Notes: a model not told the origin generated them from the letters alone. DNA of 64,000 nucleotides from Streptomyces sp. R41 (GCF_041053055.1 NZ_CP163443.1:682001-746000), one strand, 5' to 3'; positions 9,333 through 19,777 are shown, counted from the stretch's first letter. Made by a program: numbers and translations.

Positions 9333-10325
9333 ATGAAGATGCTCATCAACGTGGCGGAGACGGTGGTCGCGGACGCGCTGCGGGGCATGGCGGCGGCACA
9401 TCCGGAGCTGACGGTGGACGTCGAGAACCGCGTGATCGTGCGGCGGGACGCCCCGGTGGCCGGGAAGGTGGGCCTCGTCTCCGGCGGCGGGTCGGGGCAC
9501 GAGCCGCTGCACGGCGGATTCGTGGGTCCCGGGATGCTGTCGGCGGCCTGTCCCGGAGAGGTGTTCACGTCTCCGGTGCCGGACCAGATGGTGCGGGCAG
9601 CGGCCGCTGTGGACAGCGGCGCGGGCGTGCTGTTCATCGTGAAGAACTACACGGGTGACGTGCTCAATTTCGACATGGCGGCCGAGCTCGCCGAGGACGA
9701 GGGCATCCAGATCGCGAAGGTCCTGGTCAATGACGACGTGGCCGTCACCGACAGCCTCTACACGGCGGGGCGGCGCGGCACCGGGGCGACGTTGTTCGTG
9801 GAGAAGATCGCGGGTGCCGCCGCCGAGGAGGGCGCGCCGCTGGAGCGGGTCCAGGCGCTGGCACGGCAGGTCAACGAGAACTCCCGGAGTTTCGGCGTCG
9901 CGCTCAGTGCGTGCACGACTCCGGCCAAGGGCAGCCCGACCTTCGACCTGCCGCCCGGGGAATTGGAGCTGGGCGTCGGTATTCACGGCGAGCCCGGCCG
10001 GGAGCGGCGCGCGATGATGACCTCGAGCGAGATCGCCGACTTCTCGGTGCACGCGATCCTGGAGGACATGAGCCCGCGCAATCCGGTGCTGGTACTGGTC
10101 AACGGCATGGGCGCGACCCCGCTCCTGGAACTGTACGGCTACAACGCGGAGGTGCAGCGGGTGCTGGGCGAGCGCGGAGTCCCCGTGGCGCGCACGCTGG
10201 TCGGTAATTACGTCACCTCGCTGGACATGGCCGGCGCCTCGGTGACGCTGTGCCAGGTGGACGAGGAGCTGCTGCGGCTGTGGGACGCACCGGTGAACAC
10301 ACCGGGCCTGCGCTGGGGCGTGTGA
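9333..10325 (+). CDS. dhaK: Dihydroxyacetone kinase substrate-binding subunit DhaK
   Basis: Binds dihydroxyacetone covalently for phosphorylation by DhaL, 330 aa. Motifs are GLVSGGGSGHEPLHGGFVG near residue 45 and the hemiaminal-forming His218 in GVGIHGEPGRERR, the same number as in E. coli DhaK. A CAGGAGG site precedes the ATG. It is first in a dhaK-dhaL-dhaM set encoding the complete PTS-dependent kinase, in which phosphate passes from HPr to DhaM to ADP bound on DhaL to DhaK-bound dihydroxyacetone. No dhaR regulator or glycerol dehydrogenase gene is adjacent. Confidence 0.95.
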   Translation: MKMLINVAETVVADALRGMAAAHPELTVDVENRVIVRRDAPVAGKVGLVSGGGSGHEPLHGGFVGPGMLSAACPGEVFTSPVPDQMVRAAAAVDSGAGVLFIVKNYTGDVLNFDMAAELAEDEGIQIAKVLVNDDVAVTDSLYTAGRRGTGATLFVEKIAGAAAEEGAPLERVQALARQVNENSRSFGVALSACTTPAKGSPTFDLPPGELELGVGIHGEPGRERRAMMTSSEIADFSVHAILEDMSPRNPVLVLVNGMGATPLLELYGYNAEVQRVLGERGVPVARTLVGNYVTSLDMAGASVTLCQVDEELLRLWDAPVNTPGLRWGV

Positions 10326-10364
10326 ACCCGGTCAACAGGCGATCGGCTGCCGATGTCGGCAACC

Positions 10365-10490
10365 AGTCGACGCTCGTAGCGCACGGTCAACGCTCGTCCC
10401 CGCAGTACAACGCTCGCTCCAGGTCCCGGCAATCAACGCTCACTCCAGGCCCCCGCAGTCAACGCGCGCACCACACAGTCACCGCTCGCA
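10365..10490 (+). repeat. Six imperfect direct repeats between dhaK and dhaL
   Basis: The core GTCAACGCTCG recurs six times with small variations. The CGCTC (or CGCGC) element starts at 10371, 10391, 10411, 10437, 10463 and 10483, giving spacings of 20, 20, 26, 26 and 20 bp. Several copies are followed by (G)CxCCAGGCCCC-like sequence. It lies in the otherwise unexplained 190 bp between dhaK and dhaL. Confidence 0.7.
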
Positions 10491-10515
10491 CCAGGCAACC
10501 ACGCAAGGAGATTCC

Positions 10516-11115
10516 GTGCTCGACGCCGATTTCTTCCGCCGTTGGATGACGGCGACCGCCGCGTCCGTGGATCGCGAGGCGGAACGGCTCACCGCTCTGG
10601 ACTCGCCGATCGGCGACGCCGACCACGGCAGCAATCTGCAGCGCGGGTTCAAAGCCGTGGTGGCCACGCTCGAGAAGGAGGCGCCGGACACGCCCGGCGC
10701 CGTCCTCATGCTCGCCGGGCGGCAGCTGGTCTCCACGGTCGGCGGCGCGTCGGGACCGTTGTACGGCACCCTGCTGCGCCGGACCGGCAAGGCGCTCGGG
10801 GATGCCGCCGAGGTCACCGAGGAGCAGTTCACGGACGCGCTGCGCGCGGGCATCGACGCGGTGATGGCACTGGGCGGAGCCGCGCCCGGCGACAAGACCA
10901 TGATCGACGCGCTGGTGCCCGCGGTCGACGCCCTCGCCGACTCGTTCGTCGCGGCGGAGGCCGCCGCCGAGGAGGGCGCCGTCGCGACGACACCGTTGCA
11001 GGCCCGCAAGGGCCGGGCGAGCTATCTGGGCGAGCGCAGCATCGGGCACCAGGATCCCGGCGCCACCTCCTCGGCTCTCCTGATCGCGGCACTCGTGGAG
11101 GCGGCCGGTGAGTGA
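10516..11115 (+). CDS. dhaL: Dihydroxyacetone kinase ADP-binding subunit DhaL
   Basis: All-helical nucleotide-binding subunit, 199 aa. The Mg-ADP site is DSPIGDADHGSN (three Asp, about residues 30-37), followed by STVGGASGPLYGT and GGAAPGDKTMIDALVPA. An AAGGAG site precedes the GTG. ADP stays bound and is rephosphorylated by DhaM. Its stop overlaps the dhaM start by 8 bp, coupling the two, while an unusual 190-bp repeat-bearing gap separates it from dhaK. Confidence 0.94.
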   Translation: MLDADFFRRWMTATAASVDREAERLTALDSPIGDADHGSNLQRGFKAVVATLEKEAPDTPGAVLMLAGRQLVSTVGGASGPLYGTLLRRTGKALGDAAEVTEEQFTDALRAGIDAVMALGGAAPGDKTMIDALVPAVDALADSFVAAEAAAEEGAVATTPLQARKGRASYLGERSIGHQDPGATSSALLIAALVEAAGE

Positions 11116-11524
11116 CTCCACGGACAAGCTCGTAGGGATTGTCCTGGTCTCCCACAGCGCCGCCGTCGCCGCTTCCGTGGCCGAGCTCGCGACGGGCCTC
11201 GCCGGCGGTGGCACGACCGCTCCCATCGCTCCGGCGGGCGGCACCGTGGACGGCGGCCTCGGCACGAGCGCGGAGCTGATCGCCGCCGCGGCCGCCTCCG
11301 TTGACCGTGGCGCCGGAATCGCCGTCCTCACCGACCTGGGCAGTGCCGTCCTCACCGTGAAGGCACTGCTCGCCGAGGGCGACGAACTCCCCGACAACAC
11401 CCGTCTGGTGGACGCGCCCTTCGTCGAGGGCGCGGTGGCCGCGGTCGTCACGGCCTCGGCGGGCGCGGACCTCGCCGCGGTGGAGGCGGCGGCCGTGGAG
11501 GCGTACTCGTACCGGAAGGTGTGA
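11108..11524 (+). CDS. dhaM: PTS-dependent dihydroxyacetone kinase phosphotransferase subunit DhaM (EIIA domain only)
   Basis: Phosphocarrier of 138 aa with the mannose-EIIA-like fold only. The phosphorylated His is in GIVLVSHSAAVA near residue 15, and TDLGSAVLTVKALL is a family motif. E. coli DhaM also carries HPr and truncated EI domains; this short form must draw phosphate from the general EI/HPr of the cell. The GTG start overlaps dhaL by 8 bp. Confidence 0.93.
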   Translation: MSDSTDKLVGIVLVSHSAAVAASVAELATGLAGGGTTAPIAPAGGTVDGGLGTSAELIAAAAASVDRGAGIAVLTDLGSAVLTVKALLAEGDELPDNTRLVDAPFVEGAVAAVVTASAGADLAAVEAAAVEAYSYRKV

Positions 11525-11552
11525 GCGCCGGGACCACTCGTCCCGGGCTTGA

Positions 11553-12218
11553 TCAGGAAAGTCCTTCGGCCGCGACGGCGAGGGCCGAGCGAACGGTCGC
11601 CACCAGCTCGGCCTCCGCCGCCCGGGGGTCGGGCTCCTCCTCGTCCGTGCGCCACGCATAGTGCTCGACCGCCGTGCGCAGGGCCGCGTTGAGCATGGCG
11701 GCCTGGATCTCCGACCGCAGGTCGACGGCGGCCGAGCCGGCGCGGTCGGCGAGCGCGCGGGCGAAGACCGGCTCGGCCTCGTCGTGGGCCTGGAGCCAGA
11801 CCGCGCGCAGGCCCGGCTCGGTGCGGGTCAGCCTCAGCAGCGCACGGACCTTGGGCAGGTGCGGCCTCGCCATCGGGCGGTCGCCGGTCGTGGACGCCCG
11901 TTCCAGGGCGTCCTCCAGCGGCTGGTCGGGGCGCCATGCGCGCAGCGCCGAGGCGATCGCTTCGATCCCGGCGGCGAACAGGGGGCTGACGCAGCTCTCC
12001 TTGCTCGGGAAGTAACGCCACAGGGTCCGCGCGGAGACGCCGACCGCCTGTCCGATCTGCTCGCCGGTGGTCGCGGCCACGCCCTGGGAGACGAACAGTT
12101 CCACCGCGGCGCGCGCGATCTCCAGCCGGATCTCCTCTTTGCGCTGTTCGGTCAGCGGAGGCCGTCCGGTACGGCCGCCCGCTCGGCCGGGGGGTTCGGT
12201 GATGGCGCCGTCCGGCAC
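11553..12218 (-). CDS. TetR-family repressor
   Basis: TetR regulator, 221 aa. After a Pro/Gly/Arg-rich tail the HTH lies at about residues 30-75 (AVELFVSQGVAATTGEQIGQ, then VSARTLWRYFPSKES). The C-terminal ligand domain is unspecific. It is divergent from the SDR gene at 12382, with a 27-bp inverted repeat between them, so it probably represses that gene and itself. Confidence 0.88.
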   Translation of the reverse strand: MPDGAITEPPGRAGGRTGRPPLTEQRKEEIRLEIARAAVELFVSQGVAATTGEQIGQAVGVSARTLWRYFPSKESCVSPLFAAGIEAIASALRAWRPDQPLEDALERASTTGDRPMARPHLPKVRALLRLTRTEPGLRAVWLQAHDEAEPVFARALADRAGSAAVDLRSEIQAAMLNAALRTAVEHYAWRTDEEEPDPRAAEAELVATVRSALAVAAEGLS

Positions 12219-12293
12219 TGGTGACTCCCTGGTTCTGCCTGCGGCTGCTGCCCTGGACTGCCTGAGTCTAACGATCTCGAAAAGGGCTCCCGG

Positions 12294-12320
12294 ACTTTAT
12301 GTCACTCAAAGACATTAAGT
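12294..12320. promoter_or_regulatory. Probable TetR operator between tetR and SDR genes
   Basis: Near-perfect inverted repeat with 10-bp arms ACTTTATGTC and GACATTAAGT (one mismatch), separated by 7 bp. It is AT-rich in a GC-rich genome and lies 61 bp before the SDR start and 75 bp before the TetR start. This is a typical place and size for a TetR dimer-pair operator. Confidence 0.65.
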
Positions 12321-12381
12321 CGTACGGTGTGGAGCGCGGCGGCTCCGTCGCACCTCGCACGCACACCTCTGGGAGAACGTC

Positions 12382-13146
12382 ATGACCACCACTGGACTGT
12401 CCGGCCGCAGCGTCATCGTCACCGGCGCGGGCTCCGGCATCGGGCGCGCCACCGCGCTCGCCTTCGCGGCGGAGGGTGCGCGCGTGGTCGTGGCCGACCT
12501 CAACGCCGAAGGCGCGGAGAGCGTCGTGAAGGACATCGTGGCGGCTGGCGGTACCGGCGTAGCCGTCACGGGCGACCTGAGCGAGCAGGCCGTCGTCGAC
12601 CGGGTGACCGCGACCGCGGTGGAGCGGTTCGGCGGGGTGGACGTGCTGGTCAACAACGCGGGAATCATGGACCGCATGTCGGCGGCGGGAGACGTCAGCG
12701 ACGCGGAGTGGGAGCGGGTCATCCGGGTGAACCTCACCGCTCCCTTCCTGCTCACCCGGGCGGTGCTGCCGCACATGCTGGAGGCCGGCGAGGGCGCCAT
12801 AGTGAACACCGCGTCCGAGGCGAGCCTGCGCGGCAGCGCCGCGGGGGCCGCGTACACCGCCTCGAAGCACGGCATCGCGGGCTTCACGAAGTCCCTCGCC
12901 GTGACCTACCGGGACAAGGGCATCCGCGCCAACGCCATCGCCCCGGGCGGCACACAGACCGGCATGGTCCCGGATCTCGACCAGGGCGCGACGGGCCCCA
13001 CGGCCCTCCTCGCGTACATGGGCAATGTCGGCCGCGTCGCGAACGCCGAGGAGCAGGCCGCCGCCATCGTGTTCCTGGCCTCGGACGCGGCGAGCAACAT
13101 CAACGGCGTGATCCTGCCCGTCGACAACGGCTGGGCCGCGGTCTGA
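12382..13146 (+). CDS. Short-chain dehydrogenase/reductase
   Basis: NAD(P)-dependent classical SDR, 254 aa. It has the cofactor motif TGAGSGIG (residues 13-20), NNAG near 92, the active-site Ser in VNTASEASL near 140 and YTASK near 154-158. An Asp after the second beta strand (VVVADLNAEGA) suggests NAD rather than NADP preference. GGGAG precedes the ATG. Divergent from the TetR gene that probably controls it. The substrate cannot be told. Confidence 0.9.
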   Translation: MTTTGLSGRSVIVTGAGSGIGRATALAFAAEGARVVVADLNAEGAESVVKDIVAAGGTGVAVTGDLSEQAVVDRVTATAVERFGGVDVLVNNAGIMDRMSAAGDVSDAEWERVIRVNLTAPFLLTRAVLPHMLEAGEGAIVNTASEASLRGSAAGAAYTASKHGIAGFTKSLAVTYRDKGIRANAIAPGGTQTGMVPDLDQGATGPTALLAYMGNVGRVANAEEQAAAIVFLASDAASNINGVILPVDNGWAAV

Positions 13147-13186
13147 CGACCACCGAGCACCGGCCCGGCGGCCGCTCAGTGGCCGC

Positions 13187-13885
13187 TCAGTGGCCGCGGA
13201 CGAACTGCCGGGCCAGCCGCTTCCCCACCGCCACCGCGGCCGCGTGGTCCTCGATGGGCGACACCCGGGAGTTCCTGAAGACGATGTACGTGACCCCGGA
13301 GTCCGTCCCGCCGCCGTGCGGGTCGGGGCGGATGCCGAGTGCCTTGGCGGTGGCGTACGAGGCCTCGCCGATGATGTCGTGCGGTCCGGTGTCGCCGACG
13401 ACCGCGTACTGGATCCGGCCCCGGTAGATCACGGCGACGACCGACCCACCGCGAACACCGTGGTCGTGATGGTCCCAGATGTCGCCGGCCGTGGGCACGA
13501 CGACGTACGGAAGGGTCTCGGCGCTCAAGTACCGGCCGTCGGACTGCTGGTAGGCGGTGGTTTCCGAGATGAGAGGGTCGGTCCGCCGGTTGCACAGGCG
13601 GCTGGGCCTACCGTCGCAGTCGATGTCCAGGTCGGCCTTCCAGAACACGGCGCCCCGTGTGCCGCAGACGGGGATGTCGGCGCGGGCGCCGTCGTCGCTG
13701 CGGTAGCGCCCCTTCGAGACCGGAACACAGCGGCGTACCTTCGCGAGCAGGTCGGCGGCCCGGACGTTCCCTTCCCTCACCGCCGCCGCGGGGCGAGTGG
13801 GTTGGGCGTCGGCGAGAAGCACCGGCGAAGCGGGAGCGAGCAGGGCGGCACCGGCCGCGGCCAGCGTCAGCGACTGGACACGCAC
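13187..13885 (-). CDS. Secreted GH75 chitosanase
   Basis: Endo-chitosanase of glycoside hydrolase family 75, 232 aa. A Sec signal peptide (basic MRVQ start, LAAAGAALLAPA core, cleavage near residue 28) precedes the catalytic domain. Family motifs are FWKADLDIDCDG and GDTGPHDIIGEAS. In the second, the Asp and Glu nine residues apart match the catalytic pair known in fungal GH75 enzymes. Start is the GTG at 13885 behind an AGGAGAGGG site. The stop lies in an 11-bp tandem duplication (13168-13195). It is convergent with the SDR gene. Two dyads upstream (13920 and 13944) may bind its regulator. Confidence 0.9.
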   Translation of the reverse strand: MRVQSLTLAAAGAALLAPASPVLLADAQPTRPAAAVREGNVRAADLLAKVRRCVPVSKGRYRSDDGARADIPVCGTRGAVFWKADLDIDCDGRPSRLCNRRTDPLISETTAYQQSDGRYLSAETLPYVVVPTAGDIWDHHDHGVRGGSVVAVIYRGRIQYAVVGDTGPHDIIGEASYATAKALGIRPDPHGGGTDSGVTYIVFRNSRVSPIEDHAAAVAVGKRLARQFVRGH

Positions 13886-13919
13886 GATAAGAGACCCTCT
13901 CCTGGGGGATATAGACGGT

Positions 13920-13958
13920 CATTTGCGCAAATGTGGTGCGCGTTTGACGGTGCGTCAA
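13920..13958. promoter_or_regulatory. Two dyads in the chitosanase promoter region
   Basis: A perfect 14-bp palindrome CATTTGCGCAAATG at 13920-13933 and an inverted repeat TTGACG-GTG-CGTCAA at 13944-13958, 35-73 bp upstream of the chitosanase GTG. Read on the minus strand the second dyad supplies a TTGACG that could serve as -35. They look like operators for substrate-controlled expression; the regulator is not identified. Confidence 0.45.
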
Positions 13959-14090
13959 CTTGAGAGGGCCGGACGGCCCATGGGCGCGCCGACGGGCGCC
14001 GTGCGGCCGAGGGCCCGAGCCGCAGTCGGCTCCGGCCACTCGACCGCCCTCGCCGGCGCGGGATCAGCGACGACAGCGGCCCGCGCCGTG

Positions 14091-14127
14091 GGCGTGAACT
14101 CCCCTGAGACAAGGGCGAGTTCACGCC
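14091..14127. repeat. Perfect stem-loop between the chitosanase and FN3 genes
   Basis: Arms GGCGTGAACTC (14091-14101) and GAGTTCACGCC (14117-14127) pair perfectly. Inner CCCT and AGGG can extend the stem after a one-base bulge. No T-run follows. It may be a transcription terminator/insulator or an operator. Confidence 0.55.
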
Positions 14128-14185
14128 GCGTCAGGACTCAGCATACGTACCCGAACGCCGGTCCGACCAACAACCACCCACCCTC

Positions 14186-14215
14186 TTGATGTGGCCGCGC
14201 CAGCCGTGTCTTATA
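14186..14215 (+). promoter_or_regulatory. Possible promoter of the FN3 lipoprotein gene
   Basis: TTGATG (14186-14191) and CTTATA (14210-14215) are 18 bp apart, 36 bp before the TTG start at 14251. The match to the main sigma-factor consensus is only moderate. Confidence 0.3.
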
Positions 14216-14250
14216 GGTACAGACCAATCCCGTCGAGGGAGGGCAGGCCC

Positions 14251-15240
14251 TTGCGACGCGTTCCCCCTGCTGTGAGGCATGGCTTGATGTGCGGGGCACT
14301 GCTCGTCCTGTCGTCCTGCGGGTGGGGTGCGCACGACGACGGCCAGGGCGATCGACTGCCCTCGGCGCCGATGGGCGTCACCGCCGCTGCGGGCAGTGCG
14401 ACCAGCGTGCACGTCATGTGGAACCTGGCTTCCGTGGATCCGGAGGTCACCCGCTACGAGGTGTATCTCGGCACCACAAAGGTCAAGGAAGTGCCCGGCG
14501 CGGAGCACATGGTGGACATCACCCGACTCACACCGTCGACCACATACGTCTTCACGGTCCGGGCCCGGAACGGCGCCGGGGACTCCGGACCGCCCAGCAA
14601 GCAGGTGCGCGCCACCACGCCGGCGGCGGTCGCGGCCGATCACACGGCGCCCACCCGGCCCGGCCTGCCGCACGGCAAGGCGGTCGGGAGCCGGGCGGCC
14701 CAGCTGTCCTGGGAGAAGTCGACGGACGACCGCGGTGTGGCCTCGTACGACATCTATCAGGGCACCTCGAAGATCCACAGCGTCGGCGGCGCGCAGACGG
14801 CGACGGTGGTCACCGGGCTGCGGCCCGGTACCCACTACTCCTTCACGGTGCGGGCGCGGGACGCGGCGGACAACCTCTCGCCCGAGAGCGGCACCGTCCG
14901 GCTCACCACCGCGCGGGGGTCGGACGACGGTCGGGGCACGGCGCCGACCGGCTTCCGTGCGACGACCCACCGCGCGGACGGGGCGTACTACATCGATCTG
15001 TCGTGGGTCGCGCCGGAGGTGGACGGGGTGATCACGGAGTACCGGATCCATCTCGACGGGCGTCCGGTGACCTCGCTGGTGTGGGGCGGCAACCCGCCGC
15101 GCGGGAGATCCACGTACAGCTTCTACGTGGGCCGGGACGCCGGGGTCGCGCACCGGGTGCGGATCAGGGCGAAGCTCCCGGACGGTACATGGGGTGGGTT
15201 CTCGGCGGAGCGCACGGTGACGACAGGCAGCCGGAAATAG
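14251..15240 (+). CDS. Fibronectin type III domain lipoprotein
   Basis: Predicted exported lipoprotein, 329 aa, with a lipobox-like LVLSSC near residue 22 and three FN3 domains (about 38-125, 137-225 and 236-328). Each of the first two has a typical core (SVHVMWNLAS..., AQLSWEKSTDD...) and ends in TTYVFTVRARN or HYSFTVRARD. There is no catalytic domain; FN3 modules usually accompany secreted chitin or polysaccharide enzymes, and a chitosanase gene lies upstream. The TTG start at 14251 with GAGGGAGGG upstream is chosen because the longer GTG at 14191 overlaps the likely promoter. An ATG at 14287 is a further option. Confidence 0.82.
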   Translation: MRRVPPAVRHGLMCGALLVLSSCGWGAHDDGQGDRLPSAPMGVTAAAGSATSVHVMWNLASVDPEVTRYEVYLGTTKVKEVPGAEHMVDITRLTPSTTYVFTVRARNGAGDSGPPSKQVRATTPAAVAADHTAPTRPGLPHGKAVGSRAAQLSWEKSTDDRGVASYDIYQGTSKIHSVGGAQTATVVTGLRPGTHYSFTVRARDAADNLSPESGTVRLTTARGSDDGRGTAPTGFRATTHRADGAYYIDLSWVAPEVDGVITEYRIHLDGRPVTSLVWGGNPPRGRSTYSFYVGRDAGVAHRVRIRAKLPDGTWGGFSAERTVTTGSRK

Positions 15241-15261
15241 CCACGGCATAGAGTTGCTGGC

Positions 15262-16191
15262 ATGCCCCATAGGGAAACCAATGCCGCCGCACCCCTCGAT
15301 CTCTCCCTGCTGCGCACCTTCCTCACGGTGCACCGGTCCGGTTCCTTCACGGCGGCCGCGCGGCTGCTGAGCCTTTCCCAGCCGACGGTGACGACACAGA
15401 TGCGCTCGCTGGAGGAGCAGTTGGGCCGGGAGCTGTTCGAGCGGGGGCCGCGGGGGGTGGTGCCGACGTCGGTGGCGGACGAGCTGGCCGCGCAGGTCGC
15501 GGCGCCGCTCGACGCGCTCGCGGCGGTCGCGGACCGCGGCGGCTTCGGCGCCGACCAGCCGCCGGACCCGGTCCACGTGGCGGGTCCGGCCGAGCTGCTG
15601 TGCGCGAAGGCGCTGCCTGCGCTGGCGCCGCTGACGGAACAGGGCGTACGGCTGCGGATCAGCACCGGGCTGACCGACGACCTCCTGGAGGGGCTGCGCG
15701 GGGGCCGCTTCGACCTGGTGATCGCCACGACCCGGCCGCGCGGGCGCACCCTGACGTCCGTGCCGCTGATGGACGAGGAGTTCGTGCTCGTCACCTCCCG
15801 GGCGTGGGCCGAGCGCATCGGCCCGGACCGGGTGGCGACCGAGGGGGCCGCCGCGCTGCACGGGGTGCCCCTGGTGACATACGCCGAGGATCTGCCCATC
15901 GCCCGCCGCTACTGGCGGCATGTCTTCGGAGTGCGGCTGACCGGGCAGGCCGCGATCACGGTGCCCGATCTGCGCGGCGTCCTCGCGGCGGTCGTCGCCG
16001 GCGCCGGGATCACGGTGCTCCCCCGCTATCTGTGCCTGGACGAGCTGGCCTCCGGTGCCCTGGTGCCCCTGCTGTCGCCCGAGGACCCGCCGATCAACAC
16101 CGGGTATCTCACCCAGCGGCCCGGCGCCTCGGACAACCCCCACGTGGCACTCGTCCGGGAGCGGCTGCTGCAGGCGGGCCGCTCGTGGTGA
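15262..16191 (+). CDS. LysR-family transcriptional regulator
   Basis: LysR regulator, 309 aa. The N-terminal winged HTH (LLRTFLTVHRSGSFTAAARL ... SQPTVTTQMRSLEEQLG) is followed by a periplasmic-binding-like effector domain. It starts 21 bp after the FN3 gene on the same strand, without a strong ribosome site. LysR regulators usually act on a divergent neighbour; none is present here, so its target is unknown. Confidence 0.9.
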   Translation: MPHRETNAAAPLDLSLLRTFLTVHRSGSFTAAARLLSLSQPTVTTQMRSLEEQLGRELFERGPRGVVPTSVADELAAQVAAPLDALAAVADRGGFGADQPPDPVHVAGPAELLCAKALPALAPLTEQGVRLRISTGLTDDLLEGLRGGRFDLVIATTRPRGRTLTSVPLMDEEFVLVTSRAWAERIGPDRVATEGAAALHGVPLVTYAEDLPIARRYWRHVFGVRLTGQAAITVPDLRGVLAAVVAGAGITVLPRYLCLDELASGALVPLLSPEDPPINTGYLTQRPGASDNPHVALVRERLLQAGRSW

Positions 16192-16379
16192 CCGACGGCC
16201 CACTGCCGTAACAAGCGATCAGCAGTCGGCCGGACGAAGGAATTCATCACCTGCCCGGTCCCCGTCCGCATGCGGGCCGGGCCGATGGCGGATTGGCTCT
16301 CCCTGAGGCAGCACGGGCCTTTCCAACCCTCGGCGGCGCATGGGAAGTACCGCCAACCGTGCCGCTGGAGGGCAGTCCA

Positions 16380-16946
16380 ATGCGTACTACTCAGATATTT
16401 CTCCGCTCCGGCCTGACCGTGGCCGCCGCCGCTGCGCTGCCGCTCACCCTGGCCGCCCCGTCGGCCGTCGCGGTCGGTTCCGGAATCTCCGTGAGCACCA
16501 CCGGTTCCAATGTTTCGGTGACCACCGGCTCGTGTCCGAGCAACGGCAGCAGCTTCGGCAACGCCTCCTTGCTCAGCAGTGGACAGGCGAACTTCGCCCA
16601 AGGGCGCCAAGCGTCGTTGACGGGGACGAGCACTAGTCAGTCCGCGTCCTGGTCGGGCGTGAGCCCGGGCACCTATACGGTCATCGTGGTCTGCGCGAAC
16701 GGAACGACGGCGGGCACCCAGTCCATCATCGTCTCGACCCCCACGACCCCCACGACCCCCAAGACCTCCAAGACCCCCACGATCTCATCGACGGCCTCGC
16801 CGTCACGCGGAGTCCTGGGCGGTTTCGGCGGAGCCGTCCAGGACTACGGCACGGTCACCCTGGTGGGCGGCGGGGTACTGGTCGCCACCGGAATCGTGGC
16901 GGCGGCCTGGTACCTGCGGCGCCGGGCCAAGCCCCACCGGCTCTGA
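16380..16946 (+). CDS. Small secreted, membrane-anchored protein of unknown function
   Basis: 188 aa. A signal peptide (LRSGLTVAAAAALPLTLAAP) precedes a Ser/Thr/Gly-rich exported domain with two Cys (TGSCPSNGSS and IVVCANG). Then come a Thr/Pro/Lys stalk (TPTTPTTPKTSKTP) and a C-terminal membrane helix (VTLVGGGVLVATGIVAAAWY) with a basic stop. No LPxTG or LAxTG sortase motif is visible, so it is probably anchored by the helix itself. The ATG has GGAGG 8 nt upstream. The architecture is common among Streptomyces surface proteins; no function is assigned. Confidence 0.75.
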   Translation: MRTTQIFLRSGLTVAAAAALPLTLAAPSAVAVGSGISVSTTGSNVSVTTGSCPSNGSSFGNASLLSSGQANFAQGRQASLTGTSTSQSASWSGVSPGTYTVIVVCANGTTAGTQSIIVSTPTTPTTPKTSKTPTISSTASPSRGVLGGFGGAVQDYGTVTLVGGGVLVATGIVAAAWYLRRRAKPHRL

Positions 16947-17019
16947 TTCAGGGGCCCGTCACACCGGCGGCCGTCCACCCGACTCCGGTCGGAGGGACGG
17001 CCGCCTGTGCGGGTGACCC

Positions 17020-17565
17020 CTACTCGGGCGCGGGCAGCCGCTCGAACTCCTCCAGCGCGTGGCTCAGCCACTGGGTCCAGAAGGTCTCCAGGTCGATTCC
17101 GGCACGCAGCACGAGGTGCCGCAGCCGGTCCTGGGGAGCGTCCTTGTCCGGCGGGAAGTCGCGCTCCTGGATCTCCTCGTACTCCGCCAACTGCCTCTGG
17201 TGCAGGGCGAGATGGCGGCGCAGATCGGCCTCGACGCCCGCGGTGCCGACCACGGCCGAGGCGCGCAGCCGCAGCAGCATCGTGTCGCGCAGCGGCTTCG
17301 GATCCTGGGATGCGGCGGTCCAGCGGGCGAGTTCGGTGCGACCCGCGGGCAGGACCTCGTAGCTCTTCTTCTGTCCCCGGGCCGGCTGCTCGGCGGGCAG
17401 GGCGCGGATGTAGCCCTCGGCCTCCAGTTTTCCCAGCTCGCGATAGATCTGCTGATGCGTCGCCGACCAGAAGTAGCCGATCGACTTGTCGAACCGCCGG
17501 GTCAGTTCGAGGCCCGACGACGGCTTCTCGAGCAGGGCGGTGAGGATCGCGTGCGGGAGTGACAT
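17020..17565 (-). CDS. PadR-family transcriptional regulator
   Basis: 181 aa. The N-terminal winged helix (LPHAILTALLEKPSSGLELT, then SIGYFWSATHQQIYREL and LEAEGYI) is classic PadR, followed by the helical C-terminal dimerisation domain (PF10400-like). It lies just downstream of the dienoyl-CoA reductase gene on the same strand, 86 bp from its stop. It may regulate that gene through the palindrome at 19723-19736. Confidence 0.92.
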   Translation of the reverse strand: MSLPHAILTALLEKPSSGLELTRRFDKSIGYFWSATHQQIYRELGKLEAEGYIRALPAEQPARGQKKSYEVLPAGRTELARWTAASQDPKPLRDTMLLRLRASAVVGTAGVEADLRRHLALHQRQLAEYEEIQERDFPPDKDAPQDRLRHLVLRAGIDLETFWTQWLSHALEEFERLPAPE

Positions 17566-17651
17566 GGGGTCATCCTAAGGAGGGCCGTACCGGAGACCGG
17601 GCGCCCGGCTGCTGCCCGCGGACGCCGCGACGGCCCTCCCGCCTCTCGTCC

Positions 17652-19736
<2,085 letters not shown>

Positions 19737-19777
19737 CAAGTGGCTCGGGCCAGCTGGATCGGGTTGGCGGGCTCGGG

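Noticed and set aside
10371..10490. CRISPR or transposon end
   Set aside because: Repeats are too short and imperfect, spacers are not uniform, and no transposase is present.
14131..16203. Long 690-codon open frame opposite the FN3 and LysR genes
   Set aside because: Spans two clearly coding plus-strand genes; Arg/Gly/His-rich composition typical of shadows.
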